Shown piece after piece: positions 47,884-56,283 of a stretch of 64,000 nt of DNA. The notes below the pieces were generated by a model. It saw only the letters and a list, made by a program, of their open reading frames with translations. It was not told where the DNA came from and searched no databases. The first letter of the stretch is position 1. Every line of letters starts with the position of its first letter. Both the position numbers and the translations under genes were made by a program. This stretch comes from Promicromonospora sukumoe (lineage in GTDB: Bacteria > Actinomycetota > Actinomycetes > Actinomycetales > Cellulomonadaceae): NCBI RefSeq assembly GCF_014137995.1, contig NZ_JACGWV010000001.1:496001-560000 (forward strand), in the 5' to 3' direction.

Positions 47884-50800
47884 CTACCTCTTGCCCGCGA
47901 TGCCGAAGGCCGACGTGACCTCCTGCTTCACCGAGTTGCCGGCGTCGTCGCGGGCGGTCGCCCGCAGCGAGACCAGGTCGGCGCCGCGCGACGGGATGCG
48001 CAGGTTCGCCTTCCAGCGGTCGCCGTCCCGGCTCAGGGAGACGGCAGACCACGACGAGCCGCCGTCGTAGCTGACCTCCAGCGTCGCCCCCTTGACGGTG
48101 CCGGCCCGCGGAGCGCCCGGGACCGTGTACGGCTCGACGGCGAACGGCACGGTCGAGCCGGCCCGGACGGTGCCGTCCAGCGCCGTGTCGACGTCGTAGT
48201 CGAGCTGGACCAGCGGGAGCGGCGTGCCGTTCTCGCCGGGCACGGCCTCGTCGGCCTGGTCGGCCACGAAGGTCCACGACGTGCGGGTGCTCGTCGAGTA
48301 CCGGTGCGCGTCGTCGGCGGCGTCGGTGTCGATCTCGAACCGGTACGTCTGGAGCCCGTCGACCGCGGGGACCGTCCGCTGGACCGCCTGGCCGATGTTC
48401 TCCCGCACCAGCGTGTCGCCCTGGTAGAGGCGGGAGGTCACCGGGGTCTCGCCCCAGCCGAACCCGCCGGTCAGGCCGTCCTTGCCACCCGCGGTGGACA
48501 CGTTCACGGCGAACCAGTCGCCGCCGTGCCACGGGCCCCAGTAGCCGTCGCCCGTGCGAGGCGCCGCCACGGGAGCGAACCAGTCGCGCACCGTGGTGCT
48601 GCGCGCCTCGTACGCCTGGTTGACGCCGCGCTGCTCCCAGCCGCTCTCGTGGTTCACGTTCTCGTACCAGGTGACGTCGTCGTAGGTGGAGACGTAGTCG
48701 GTCCGCTCGGACGCCGTGGGCTGCAGCACCATGACGCTCAGGCACGGCGGCCACTGGTAGTCGCGGCAGTCGGCGCGGTCGTCGACGGCGAGCCGCTCCT
48801 CGGTGTCGTTGTACCGGCTCTCCACTGTCGCGAGCTGCCGCGTCGACGGCGCCAGGGCGAGCTCGGCGGGGATCGCGCCGGGCCAGCTCTTGGACACGTC
48901 GTACAGGTACGTCGGGAACTCCACGGCCTTGCCGGTCAGCGTGAGCCAGCCCTTGGCGGCGGCCCTCAGGAGCTTGGCGCCCTGGGCGGACGACACCGAG
49001 ACGACCGGCAGGTCACCCTGCGTGACGGGCTCGACCAGGGACCCCGGACGATCGTTCACCACCACGAGCAGCGCGGCGCCGGCCGCCTGGGCGGCGGCCT
49101 CCCGCTCCTCGGCGGAGACGGCGTCGTCCCGGGTCACGAGCACGGCCTTGCCCTGGGCGCGGACGCCCGCGTACTCGTCCGCCGTCCCCGTGCCGGCCGC
49201 GACGGCCCGCAGCGAGACGCGGCCGTCGAGCCGCGCGGAACCGGACTGGTAGACCGGGTCGAATCCGACGGGCAGGGGAGCCCAGGCCGTCACGTCGAGG
49301 GCCGGCTCGGTGGCCCGCCAGCGCACGGCGAAGTCGAAGTCGGCGCTGTCCACGGTGCCCGTGGGCGCGGCGTAGAACGAGTCGACGTCGGCCGGGATCG
49401 CGTACGTGGCGCCGAACGTCGAGTACAGGCCGCCGATGCCGGAGTCGTTGAAGAACTGGAACCGGCGGTACGAGACGTCGCTCGCGCGGGGCGTCCGCAG
49501 CGTCAGCTCGTCGGCCGTGCTCGCGTCCAGCACGAGCTCCTGGTCGGCGTCCGAGATCACGACCTGCGGGTCGCCGACCAGGGCGATGCCGGTGGACCCG
49601 GCGCCGTTGGAGCCCTCGACGTCGAGGAACGCCGTCGCGGAGTAGACGCCGGGCAGCAGACGCTGCGTCGGCACCTCGCCCGTGGCCGGGTCGATCGGCA
49701 GGGTGGCGACGAACTGGTCGCCGTAGCGGTAGAAGTCCACGTACCCGGTGGCCGGCTTCCCCGACCGGTCGAGCGCCGTGATGTCGAGGCCGTACCGCTC
49801 CTCCTCCTTGATCAGCGCGGTCGCCGTGCGGACGGCGATCTCGCCGGAGGCGTCCGTCCCGACGACGGCGCCGCTGTACTTGCCGGGCAGCCCGGCGTCG
49901 TCGGCGTCGGCCGTGACCGTGACGTCGGCCGTGCCGCCCGCCGGGACCACCACCTCGGAGGCGGACAGGGTCATCAGGTCGCTCGCCGCGCCGTCGGGCC
50001 CGGTGACGTCGGTGCTCAGCGCGAGCGTGACGTCGGCGTCCGTGGAGTTGGTGTAGGTGACGGTGCTGCTCGCCGGCTCGTCGCCGTCGTGCGGCCAGTC
50101 GTAGAAGCCGAGGAACCCGCCGCCGGACGCGTCCACGCCGTCGAGCGCGGCCGGGACGTCCAGGCGGCCCGTGCCCACCTCGTACGCGGGGGCGTCGATG
50201 TCGGCCGCGGAGGAGACCAGAGCCTCCTTGAGCTGGGCGCCCGTGAGCTCCGGGTGCGCGCCCTTGACGATCGCCGCGGCGCCCGCGACGTGCGGGGTCG
50301 CCATGGAGGTGCCGTTCATCGACACGTACCAGCCGGTGCCGCCCGACTGCTGCGAGCGGGCCGCGACGATGCCGACGCCGGGCGCCGTCAGGTCGGGCTT
50401 GATCGCGTGGTCGCCCACGCGCGGGCCGTAGCTGGAGAAGTCGGCGCGCACGTCGGCGTCGTCCACCGCGCCGACCGTGAGGGCGGCGTCCGCCGTGCCC
50501 GGGCTGCCGAGCGAACCCTCCGCGTAGCTGTTGCCGGCCGCGACGACGAACAGCGCGCCCGTCTCCTCGCTCAGCACGTTCAGCGCCTGCGCCATGGGGT
50601 CGGTGCCGTCGTTCAGGCTGGAGTCGCCGAGGCTCATGGAGACGACGTCCGCGTTCGCGGCGCCCCACTCCATGCCCGCGATGATCCAGGAGTCCTGGCC
50701 GTAGCCGTCGTTGTCGAGCACCTTGCCGACCAGCAGGTCGGCGCCCGGGGCGACGCCCTTGTAGAGGCCCTCGCTCGCGGCGCCCGTGCCGAGCACCGTG

Positions 50801-51714
50801 GAGGCCACGTGCGTGCCGTGCCCCTGCTGGTCGTCGTCGACCGCCTGGCCGGGCACGAACGACTCCGCCTCGTCGATCTGGTCCGCGACGTCGGGGTGCG
50901 TGGCGTCGATGCCGGTGTCGAGCACGGCCACGGAGGCGCCCGTGCCGTCGAAGCCCGCGGCCCACGCCTCGGGCGCGCCGATCTGCGCCGTGCTGTGGTC
51001 CAGCGTGGACTCCGCCTTGCCGTCCAGCCAGATCTTCTCGACGTCGCCCGCGAACGTGCCGGTGTCGTCGGCCGCGCCGCGCGCGGACCGGGCCGAGCCG
51101 GCCTCGGGTGCCGCGACCGCCGACCAGAACGCCGACGCCTTCTTCTTGCTCGCGTCCACGGCGGAGGCGTCGATGCTCGGCAGGTCGAGCGTGCGCTTCG
51201 CCCCCGGCAGCTCGGTCGCGGCGGAGCGCGCGGCGGCCCGGGTGTGCTCCAGGATCAGCGGCGTGGCGGCCACGGTCTCGTCGTCGTACTGCATCTCCAG
51301 CAGCGCGGTGACGTCGAACAGCCGGCGGTCCAGCGTGCCCGCGGCCAGGTACGGCAGCGCGGCGTCGGGCACCACGTAGAGGTGGTCGCCCACCTGCTGG
51401 GTGCGGACGGCGCCGCCGTCGGCCGGCTCGACGCCGATGGTCAGCGCGCCGCCGTCGGTGGCGGTGACGTCCACGACGTCGCCGGTCACCAGCGTGACGG
51501 TGGTGCGGCCGTCGGCCAGCGCGGGGGTCTGCGGCGCGGTGCCGGCGGTGTTGCCGCCGTCCGACGTCGTGCCGCCGGAGGCGGGCCCGGAGCCGGACGT
51601 GGGTTCGGTGTTCGCGTGCGCCGTGGTGGCCATGGCGGCGACCAGGGCGGTCGCGGCGACGGCCGCGGCGGCCCGGGTGGCGGCCGACAGCCCGCGCCGA
51701 GTGGGGGATCTCAT
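47884..51714 (-). CDS. Secreted S8 family serine protease (large subtilase)
   Basis: 1276 residues. A signal peptide (1-34, ending AHA) and a prodomain-like region (about 65-225) precede the peptidase domain with Asp266 (VAVLDTGID), His299 (GHGTHVAS), Asn395 (AAGNS) and Ser470 (NGTSMATPHVAG). Further on are beta domains, a PA-like domain (about 905-985; GKAVLVTRDDAV...ALLVVVNDRPG) and a C-terminal Ig-like domain. Probably exported to degrade proteins for nutrition. Start at ATG 51712-51714 has only a weak AGG upstream. Divergent from the TrmB/LuxR-like regulator gene, which may control it. Confidence 0.94.
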   Translation of the reverse strand: MRSPTRRGLSAATRAAAAVAATALVAAMATTAHANTEPTSGSGPASGGTTSDGGNTAGTAPQTPALADGRTTVTLVTGDVVDVTATDGGALTIGVEPADGGAVRTQQVGDHLYVVPDAALPYLAAGTLDRRLFDVTALLEMQYDDETVAATPLILEHTRAAARSAATELPGAKRTLDLPSIDASAVDASKKKASAFWSAVAAPEAGSARSARGAADDTGTFAGDVEKIWLDGKAESTLDHSTAQIGAPEAWAAGFDGTGASVAVLDTGIDATHPDVADQIDEAESFVPGQAVDDDQQGHGTHVASTVLGTGAASEGLYKGVAPGADLLVGKVLDNDGYGQDSWIIAGMEWGAANADVVSMSLGDSSLNDGTDPMAQALNVLSEETGALFVVAAGNSYAEGSLGSPGTADAALTVGAVDDADVRADFSSYGPRVGDHAIKPDLTAPGVGIVAARSQQSGGTGWYVSMNGTSMATPHVAGAAAIVKGAHPELTGAQLKEALVSSAADIDAPAYEVGTGRLDVPAALDGVDASGGGFLGFYDWPHDGDEPASSTVTYTNSTDADVTLALSTDVTGPDGAASDLMTLSASEVVVPAGGTADVTVTADADDAGLPGKYSGAVVGTDASGEIAVRTATALIKEEERYGLDITALDRSGKPATGYVDFYRYGDQFVATLPIDPATGEVPTQRLLPGVYSATAFLDVEGSNGAGSTGIALVGDPQVVISDADQELVLDASTADELTLRTPRASDVSYRRFQFFNDSGIGGLYSTFGATYAIPADVDSFYAAPTGTVDSADFDFAVRWRATEPALDVTAWAPLPVGFDPVYQSGSARLDGRVSLRAVAAGTGTADEYAGVRAQGKAVLVTRDDAVSAEEREAAAQAAGAALLVVVNDRPGSLVEPVTQGDLPVVSVSSAQGAKLLRAAAKGWLTLTGKAVEFPTYLYDVSKSWPGAIPAELALAPSTRQLATVESRYNDTEERLAVDDRADCRDYQWPPCLSVMVLQPTASERTDYVSTYDDVTWYENVNHESGWEQRGVNQAYEARSTTVRDWFAPVAAPRTGDGYWGPWHGGDWFAVNVSTAGGKDGLTGGFGWGETPVTSRLYQGDTLVRENIGQAVQRTVPAVDGLQTYRFEIDTDAADDAHRYSTSTRTSWTFVADQADEAVPGENGTPLPLVQLDYDVDTALDGTVRAGSTVPFAVEPYTVPGAPRAGTVKGATLEVSYDGGSSWSAVSLSRDGDRWKANLRIPSRGADLVSLRATARDDAGNSVKQEVTSAFGIAGKR

Positions 51715-51830
51715 GGACCTGGACAATCCCAGCGAGGGACGACACGTCACAAGAGGCGCATCGTGGCGGCTTTACGGCATGTCGTGACTCCGCCAGAGTT
51801 GGGCACCCATCGACGTGACGGAGGAGTGCC

Positions 51831-52844
51831 ATGCTCGGCGACGTGCTCGGACTGACCCCTGACGAGACCCTCGCGTACAGCGAGCTCGTCGCCATGCCCT
51901 CGGCCACGGTGGCCGACCTCGCCGCCGCGCTCAGCCCTTTCGGGACCTCCCTGGGTGACGCGCACCGCCTGCTCCGCCGTCTGGAGGAGCACGGGCTGGC
52001 CGCACGCCTCACCGGGGACGAGCGCCGGTTCGCCGCCGCGCCGCCCGCCATCGCGCTGGGCGCGCTGCTCGCCCGGCGTCAGGACGAGGTGCGGCACGCC
52101 GAGGTCGAGCTCAGCCGCCTGGAGGAGGTCTACCGGGTGGCCGCGGCGGGCCGGGGCCCCACCGACGTCGTCGACGTGATCCGGGGCGAGGACGCCGTGC
52201 GGCACCGGTTCGAGCAGCTCCAGCTCGGGGCGCGGGAGTGCGTCGACGCGTTCGTCCGTCCGCCCGTGATCGTCACGTCCAGCCAGGAGAACTCCGCCGA
52301 GGGCCAGGCCGTCGAGCGGGGCGTGCAGTACCGCGTGGTCGTCGAGCGCAGCATGCTGGAGAGCCAGGACGTGACGATCGACGAGGCCGTCGAGGCGACC
52401 GAGGCGGGGGAGGACGTCCGCTTCGCCGAGCAGGTGCCGCTCAAGCTGATCCTCGTCGACCGCCGGCTCGCCCTGCTGCCGCTCACGTCGTCGGGCGACG
52501 TCGTGGGCGCGCTGCTGGTCCGCGAGAGCACGCTGCTCGACTCCCTGCTCGCGCTCTTCGAGAACGTCTGGGCGCGGTCGACGCCGTTGCTGGTGGGCAC
52601 GTCCGGCCTGGCCGGCGACGTCGTGCAGCACGTGGACGACGACGACGCCAAGGTGCTCGGCCTGCTGCTCGCCGGGCTCACCGACCAGGCCGTCGCCAAC
52701 CAGCTCGGCACGTCGCTGCGCACGGTGCAGCGGCGGGTCCGGGCGCTGATGGACCTGGCCGGCGTCGAGACGCGCGTGCAGCTCGGCTGGCACGCCGCGA
52801 CGCGCGGCTGGGTGCGCGCCGAGGGGACGCCCGTGCCGGTGTGA
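51831..52844 (+). CDS. TrmB/LuxR-type transcriptional regulator
   Basis: 337 residues. The N-terminus (about 5-75) is a TrmB-like winged helix (LTPDETLAYSELVAMPSATVADLAAAL...LLRRLEEHGLAARL). The middle is a PLD-like/TrmB effector domain (about 105-255). The C-terminus (about 265-320) is a LuxR-type helix-turn-helix (VLGLLLAGLTDQAVANQLGTSLRTVQRRVRALM). Thus it has two possible DNA-binding ends, a common actinobacterial arrangement. GGAGGAG precedes the ATG. The divergent large subtilase gene is a plausible target. Confidence 0.85.
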   Translation: MLGDVLGLTPDETLAYSELVAMPSATVADLAAALSPFGTSLGDAHRLLRRLEEHGLAARLTGDERRFAAAPPAIALGALLARRQDEVRHAEVELSRLEEVYRVAAAGRGPTDVVDVIRGEDAVRHRFEQLQLGARECVDAFVRPPVIVTSSQENSAEGQAVERGVQYRVVVERSMLESQDVTIDEAVEATEAGEDVRFAEQVPLKLILVDRRLALLPLTSSGDVVGALLVRESTLLDSLLALFENVWARSTPLLVGTSGLAGDVVQHVDDDDAKVLGLLLAGLTDQAVANQLGTSLRTVQRRVRALMDLAGVETRVQLGWHAATRGWVRAEGTPVPV

Positions 52845-52916
52845 CGTTCGTGACCTCGCGACGGTGACGGCCGAAATCCGCTTTCCCGGCGGTGCCACGG
52901 GGGTCAGGATCAGGCA

Positions 52917-54305
52917 GTGACATCCTCTCCCCGTACCGGCGCCCTGGGATTCTGGGCGGACCTGCCGCAGGACGGCCGCTGGCTGCTGTCCACCGTGGTG
53001 GTGCAGTTCTTCGGCCGTGGCCTGACGCTTCCCTTCACGATCATCTACCTGCACGAGGTGCGCGGGTTCTCGCTCGCCCTGTCCGGCGCGCTCATGGGCC
53101 TGATCGCCGTGGTCGGCGTGCTCGTGACCGGCCCCGCCGGCGCCCTGGTGGACCGGTACGGCGCCCGCCGGATCATGCTCACCGGCCTGTTCTTCGCGGT
53201 CGCGGGCTACTCGGTGCTGGCCTTCGCCACGACGCCCGCTGTCGCGGCGCTCGGGCTCGCGCTGTTCGGCGTGCAGCTCGGCGTCGGCTGGCCGTCCGTG
53301 AACGCGCTGGTCGCCACGGTGGTCGAGGGCGACCTGCGGCAGCGGTACTACGGCGTGAACTTCGCACTGCTCAACCTCGGCGTCGGCGTCGGCGGTGTGG
53401 TGGGCGGCCTCGTGGTCGACGTCGACCGGCCCGGCACCTTCGTGATGGCGTTCCTGGTCAACGCCGCGACGTTCCTGCTGCCCGTCGTCGTGCTGCTCGG
53501 GCCGCTGCGGCACCTGCACGGCCGCGTGGACCGGCCGCACGACGCCGACGCGGGCGGCGAGAGCTACCTCGCGATCCTGCGCCGGCCCGAGGTGCTGTGG
53601 CTCGCCGCGCTCGGGCTGCTCGCGGCGTTCGTGGGCTACGGGCAGATGGAGGGCGGCTTCCCGGCCTTCGCGCGGCAGATCGCGGAGGTCTCCACACGCG
53701 CCATCGGGTTCGCGTTCGTGGTCAACACGGTGGTCATCGTGGCGCTCCAGTTCTGGGTGATGAACCGCGTGCGCGGACGACGGCGGACGCGCGTGCTGGC
53801 GCTCATGGCCGTCGTGTGGGCGGCGGCCTGGCTGCTGCTCGGTGTGACGGGGCTGATGCCCGGCGGCCTGACCGCCGTCGTGATCGTGCTGGCGTTCCAC
53901 GCTGTGTTCGGCCTGGGGGAGACCCTCATGCAGTCGGTGCTGCCCGCGCTGACCAACGACATGGCGCCCGCGCACCTGCGCGGCCGGTACAACGCGATCG
54001 GGTCGGGCTCGTTCCAGGCCGGGACGATCGCCGGGCCCGTGGTGGCGGGCGTGCTGCTGGAGCACGGCTGGGCGGGGGCCTTCATCGGCGTGGTGGTGGC
54101 CGGGTGCGCGGGGATCGCGGCGACGTCGTACGCCGTCGGACGCCGGATCACGCCGGAGGTCAACGGGATCGAGCCGGCCGCGGCGCCGACACCGGAGGCA
54201 TCCCCGCCGTCGGCCCCGGGCCTGCCTGCGACGCCGGCCGCGACGTCGTCTGCCCCGGCGCCGACCGGGACGTCGACCGGGACGCCGTCGACGACGTCGT
54301 CCTGA
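52917..54305 (+). CDS. Major facilitator superfamily transporter
   Basis: 462 residues with 12 membrane helices; the loop 2-3 motif GALVDRYGARRIML matches the MFS G-x-x-x-D-R-x-G-R-R signature. Likely a drug or metabolite exporter; substrate unknown. The C-terminal 45 residues are an Ala/Pro/Ser/Thr-rich cytoplasmic tail. The GTG start has CAGGAT six bases upstream, so a leaderless mRNA is likely. A family A palindrome follows the stop by 19 bases. Confidence 0.92.
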   Translation: MTSSPRTGALGFWADLPQDGRWLLSTVVVQFFGRGLTLPFTIIYLHEVRGFSLALSGALMGLIAVVGVLVTGPAGALVDRYGARRIMLTGLFFAVAGYSVLAFATTPAVAALGLALFGVQLGVGWPSVNALVATVVEGDLRQRYYGVNFALLNLGVGVGGVVGGLVVDVDRPGTFVMAFLVNAATFLLPVVVLLGPLRHLHGRVDRPHDADAGGESYLAILRRPEVLWLAALGLLAAFVGYGQMEGGFPAFARQIAEVSTRAIGFAFVVNTVVIVALQFWVMNRVRGRRRTRVLALMAVVWAAAWLLLGVTGLMPGGLTAVVIVLAFHAVFGLGETLMQSVLPALTNDMAPAHLRGRYNAIGSGSFQAGTIAGPVVAGVLLEHGWAGAFIGVVVAGCAGIAATSYAVGRRITPEVNGIEPAAAPTPEASPPSAPGLPATPAATSSAPAPTGTSTGTPSTTSS

Positions 54306-54324
54306 CTCGCGGCCCGAGGACGCA

Positions 54325-54388
54325 CCTTTGAGACCTAAGTTTCTTCGCTTTGGGGCGCCCCAAAGCGAAGAAACTTAGGTCTCGAAGG
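54325..54388. repeat. 64-bp palindrome, family A copy 3
   Basis: Positions 54325-54356 pair with 54357-54388 with one mismatch and no loop (centre GGGGCGCCCC). The core CTAAGTTTCTTCGCTTTG is the same as copy 1, but the centre differs in all three copies. Located between the MFS gene and the convergent hydrolase gene. Confidence 0.97.
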
Positions 54389-54407
54389 AGATGGGGGATC
54401 AGCCCTG

Positions 54408-55232
54408 TCAGGCGACCGGCTTGTCCGCCGACGCGTGCTTCTGGGCCCAGGCCAGCGCGTGGTCCGCGACCTCCTGCCAGCCCTCCGCCCCGCACGTCCA
54501 GTGGTCGCGGCCCTCGAACTCGTAGTACTCGGTGACGGCGGGCGACTTGTCGTAGTGCTTGGCGTTGGAGCGGTTCACCGCCGGCGGCATGATGTGGTCC
54601 TCGCTGCCGGCGATGAACAGCAGGGGAGCGCGGTCGGCGGCGTAGTCCACCCAGGTCTCCTGGGGCCCGGGCTTGAAGTTCGCGAACAGGCCGTACTCCC
54701 AGACCCAGTGCCCCGGCGCGGCGATCGCGTACCGCTCCCAGACCTGCCGGGACTCCTCCTCCGAGAGCGTGTTCGTGAACGCGTAGTGGAACTCCTCGGG
54801 CGTGAAGCCGACGGCGCGGTGCCGGTTGGCGGGGTTCTTCAGCGCGGGGAACAGCGACCTGGCCTGGGACAACGGGCTGACCCGCACGCCCTCGGTCGGC
54901 GCGGAGTCGATCACGACGCCCGCGGCGCCGAGCCCCCGGGCGAGCAGGAGCTGCGTGAGCGTGCCCCCGAACGAGTGCCCGATGATGATCGGCTTGCTCG
55001 GCAGCGCCTCGATGACGCCGGCGAGGTGGTCGACGGTCTCGGGGACGGTCAGCCTCGCGATGATGTCGGGGTCCTCCCGCAGGGCCTCGACCTCGACCTC
55101 GAAGCCGGGGTAGCCGGGGGTCACCACGTTCAGGCCCTTGGCCCGGTAGTGGTCGACCCACGCCTCCCAGCTCCGTGGGGTCATCCAGAGGCCGTGGACG
55201 AGGACGACCGTGTCGGGCTGTGCTGCGTTCAT
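54408..55232 (-). CDS. Alpha/beta hydrolase
   Basis: 274 residues, cytoplasmic. HG oxyanion segment VVLVHGLWMTPRSWEAW near 10-26; nucleophile Ser87 in IIIGHSFGGTL; acid Asp near 217 (LLFIAGSEDHIMPP) and base His near 244 (EGRDHWTCG). Resembles hydrolases annotated as non-haem chloroperoxidase or esterase-like; substrate unknown. An in-frame continuation upstream of the ATG exists but this start fits the family. Upstream on the same strand is another hydrolase with the LuxR-linked operator. Confidence 0.9.
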   Translation of the reverse strand: MNAAQPDTVVLVHGLWMTPRSWEAWVDHYRAKGLNVVTPGYPGFEVEVEALREDPDIIARLTVPETVDHLAGVIEALPSKPIIIGHSFGGTLTQLLLARGLGAAGVVIDSAPTEGVRVSPLSQARSLFPALKNPANRHRAVGFTPEEFHYAFTNTLSEEESRQVWERYAIAAPGHWVWEYGLFANFKPGPQETWVDYAADRAPLLFIAGSEDHIMPPAVNRSNAKHYDKSPAVTEYYEFEGRDHWTCGAEGWQEVADHALAWAQKHASADKPVA

Positions 55233-55318
55233 GAGCGTGCTCCTTCATCTGCGGACGGGCGGGCGGGGACGGGCAGGTACGGGCAGGGACGGACGGGAAG
55301 ATCGCAGGACGGGACCGG

Positions 55319-56143
55319 TCACCCGTCGATGAACGCCAGCAGGTCGGCGTGCAGCCGGTCGCGCTCGGTGTCGGGCAGCGCGTGGGCGCCGCCCTCGTAG
55401 ACGGTCAGGACGGCGCCGTCGACCAGCGCGGCCGACCGCTTGCCGCCGACGGCGAAGGGCACGATCTGGTCGTCGTCGCCGTGGATGATGAGCGTCGGGA
55501 CGTCGACGGCGGCGAGGTCGGGCCGGAAGTCCGTGGCCGAGAACGCGGCGATGCACTCGTAGGCGCCGCGGTGCCCGGTGGTCATGCCCTGCAGCCAGAA
55601 CGCGTCGCGGAACCCCTGGGCGACGTCCTGGCTCCGGTTGTGCCCGAAGAACGGGCCGTCGGCCAGGTCGCGGTAGAGCTGGGCGCGGTTCGCCCGCTCG
55701 CCCGCGCGGATCGCGTCGAAGGTCTCGGCCGGCAGGCCCTCCGGGTTGTCGGCGGTGCGCAGCATGAGCGGCGGTACGGCCGAGACCAGCACCAGCCTGG
55801 CGACCCGGCTGGTGCCGTGCCGGCCGATGTAGCGCACGATCTCGCCGCCGCCCGTGGAGTGGCCCACGAGGGTCAGGTCGCGCAGGTCGAGGGCGTCGAC
55901 CAGCACGGCGAGGTCGTCGGCGTAGGTGTCCATCTCGTTGCCCTGCCAGGTCTGGCTGGACCGGCCGTGCCCCCGGCGGTCGTGCGCGATCACGCGGTGG
56001 CCCCGCTCCGCCAGGAACAGCGCGGCCGCCTCCCACGCGTCGGAGCTCAGCGGCCAGCCGTGGCTCAGCAGCACGGGCGTACCGTCGGTGCCCCAGTCCC
56101 GGTAGAAGATCTCGGCGCCGTCGTCCGCGGTGACGTAAGGCAT
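55319..56143 (-). CDS. Alpha/beta hydrolase, non-haem chloroperoxidase-like
   Basis: 274 residues. [18 protein letters not shown] is the usual start of cofactor-free haloperoxidase/esterase proteins; [11 protein letters not shown] holds the oxyanion site; Ser96 in [18 protein letters not shown] is the nucleophile, with Asp in [11 protein letters not shown] and His in GGAHALPD. Physiological substrate is probably an ester or lactone. GAGGGGG precedes the ATG at 56141-56143. A 23-bp palindromic motif lies 77 bases upstream, matched by one beside the LuxR-type regulator gene. Confidence 0.92.
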   Translation of the reverse strand: MPYVTADDGAEIFYRDWGTDGTPVLLSHGWPLSSDAWEAAALFLAERGHRVIAHDRRGHGRSSQTWQGNEMDTYADDLAVLVDALDLRDLTLVGHSTGGGEIVRYIGRHGTSRVARLVLVSAVPPLMLRTADNPEGLPAETFDAIRAGERANRAQLYRDLADGPFFGHNRSQDVAQGFRDAFWLQGMTTGHRGAYECIAAFSATDFRPDLAAVDVPTLIIHGDDDQIVPFAVGGKRSAALVDGAVLTVYEGGAHALPDTERDRLHADLLAFIDG

Positions 56144-56219
56144 GGTGGCCCCCTCGGGTCGGTCGGGTGGGTGGATCGGGTGATGACCCCTCGACCATCC
56201 CGCCCGCACGGGGGTGCGC

Positions 56220-56242
56220 GGACCACGTGAACCACGTAGTCC
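56220..56242. promoter_or_regulatory. 23-bp operator candidate upstream of the chloroperoxidase-like hydrolase gene
   Basis: Palindrome of the form GGACYACGTG, three bases, CACGTRGTCC; nine of ten half-site positions pair. The reverse complement matches the motif at 59043-59065 at 20 of 23 positions. Both copies flank the LuxR-type regulator gene, which is the likely binder. Confidence 0.7.
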
Positions 56243-56283
56243 GTCAGCGCGGCCCACGCAGCCCCACGCGGCCCTGACCTGCG

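Noticed and set aside
47800..51855. Open frame of about 1350 codons on the plus strand opposite the large subtilase
   Set aside because: Same artefact: the subtilase with its full catalytic triad is on the other strand, and the antisense translation shows no recognisable motif. Long antisense frames over pepN, the GH43 gene and the second subtilase were rejected for the same reason.
55233..55318. Tandem GGACGGGC-like repeats between two hydrolase genes
   Set aside because: Units are irregular and short, and look like GC-rich simple sequence rather than a defined repeat or iteron array.
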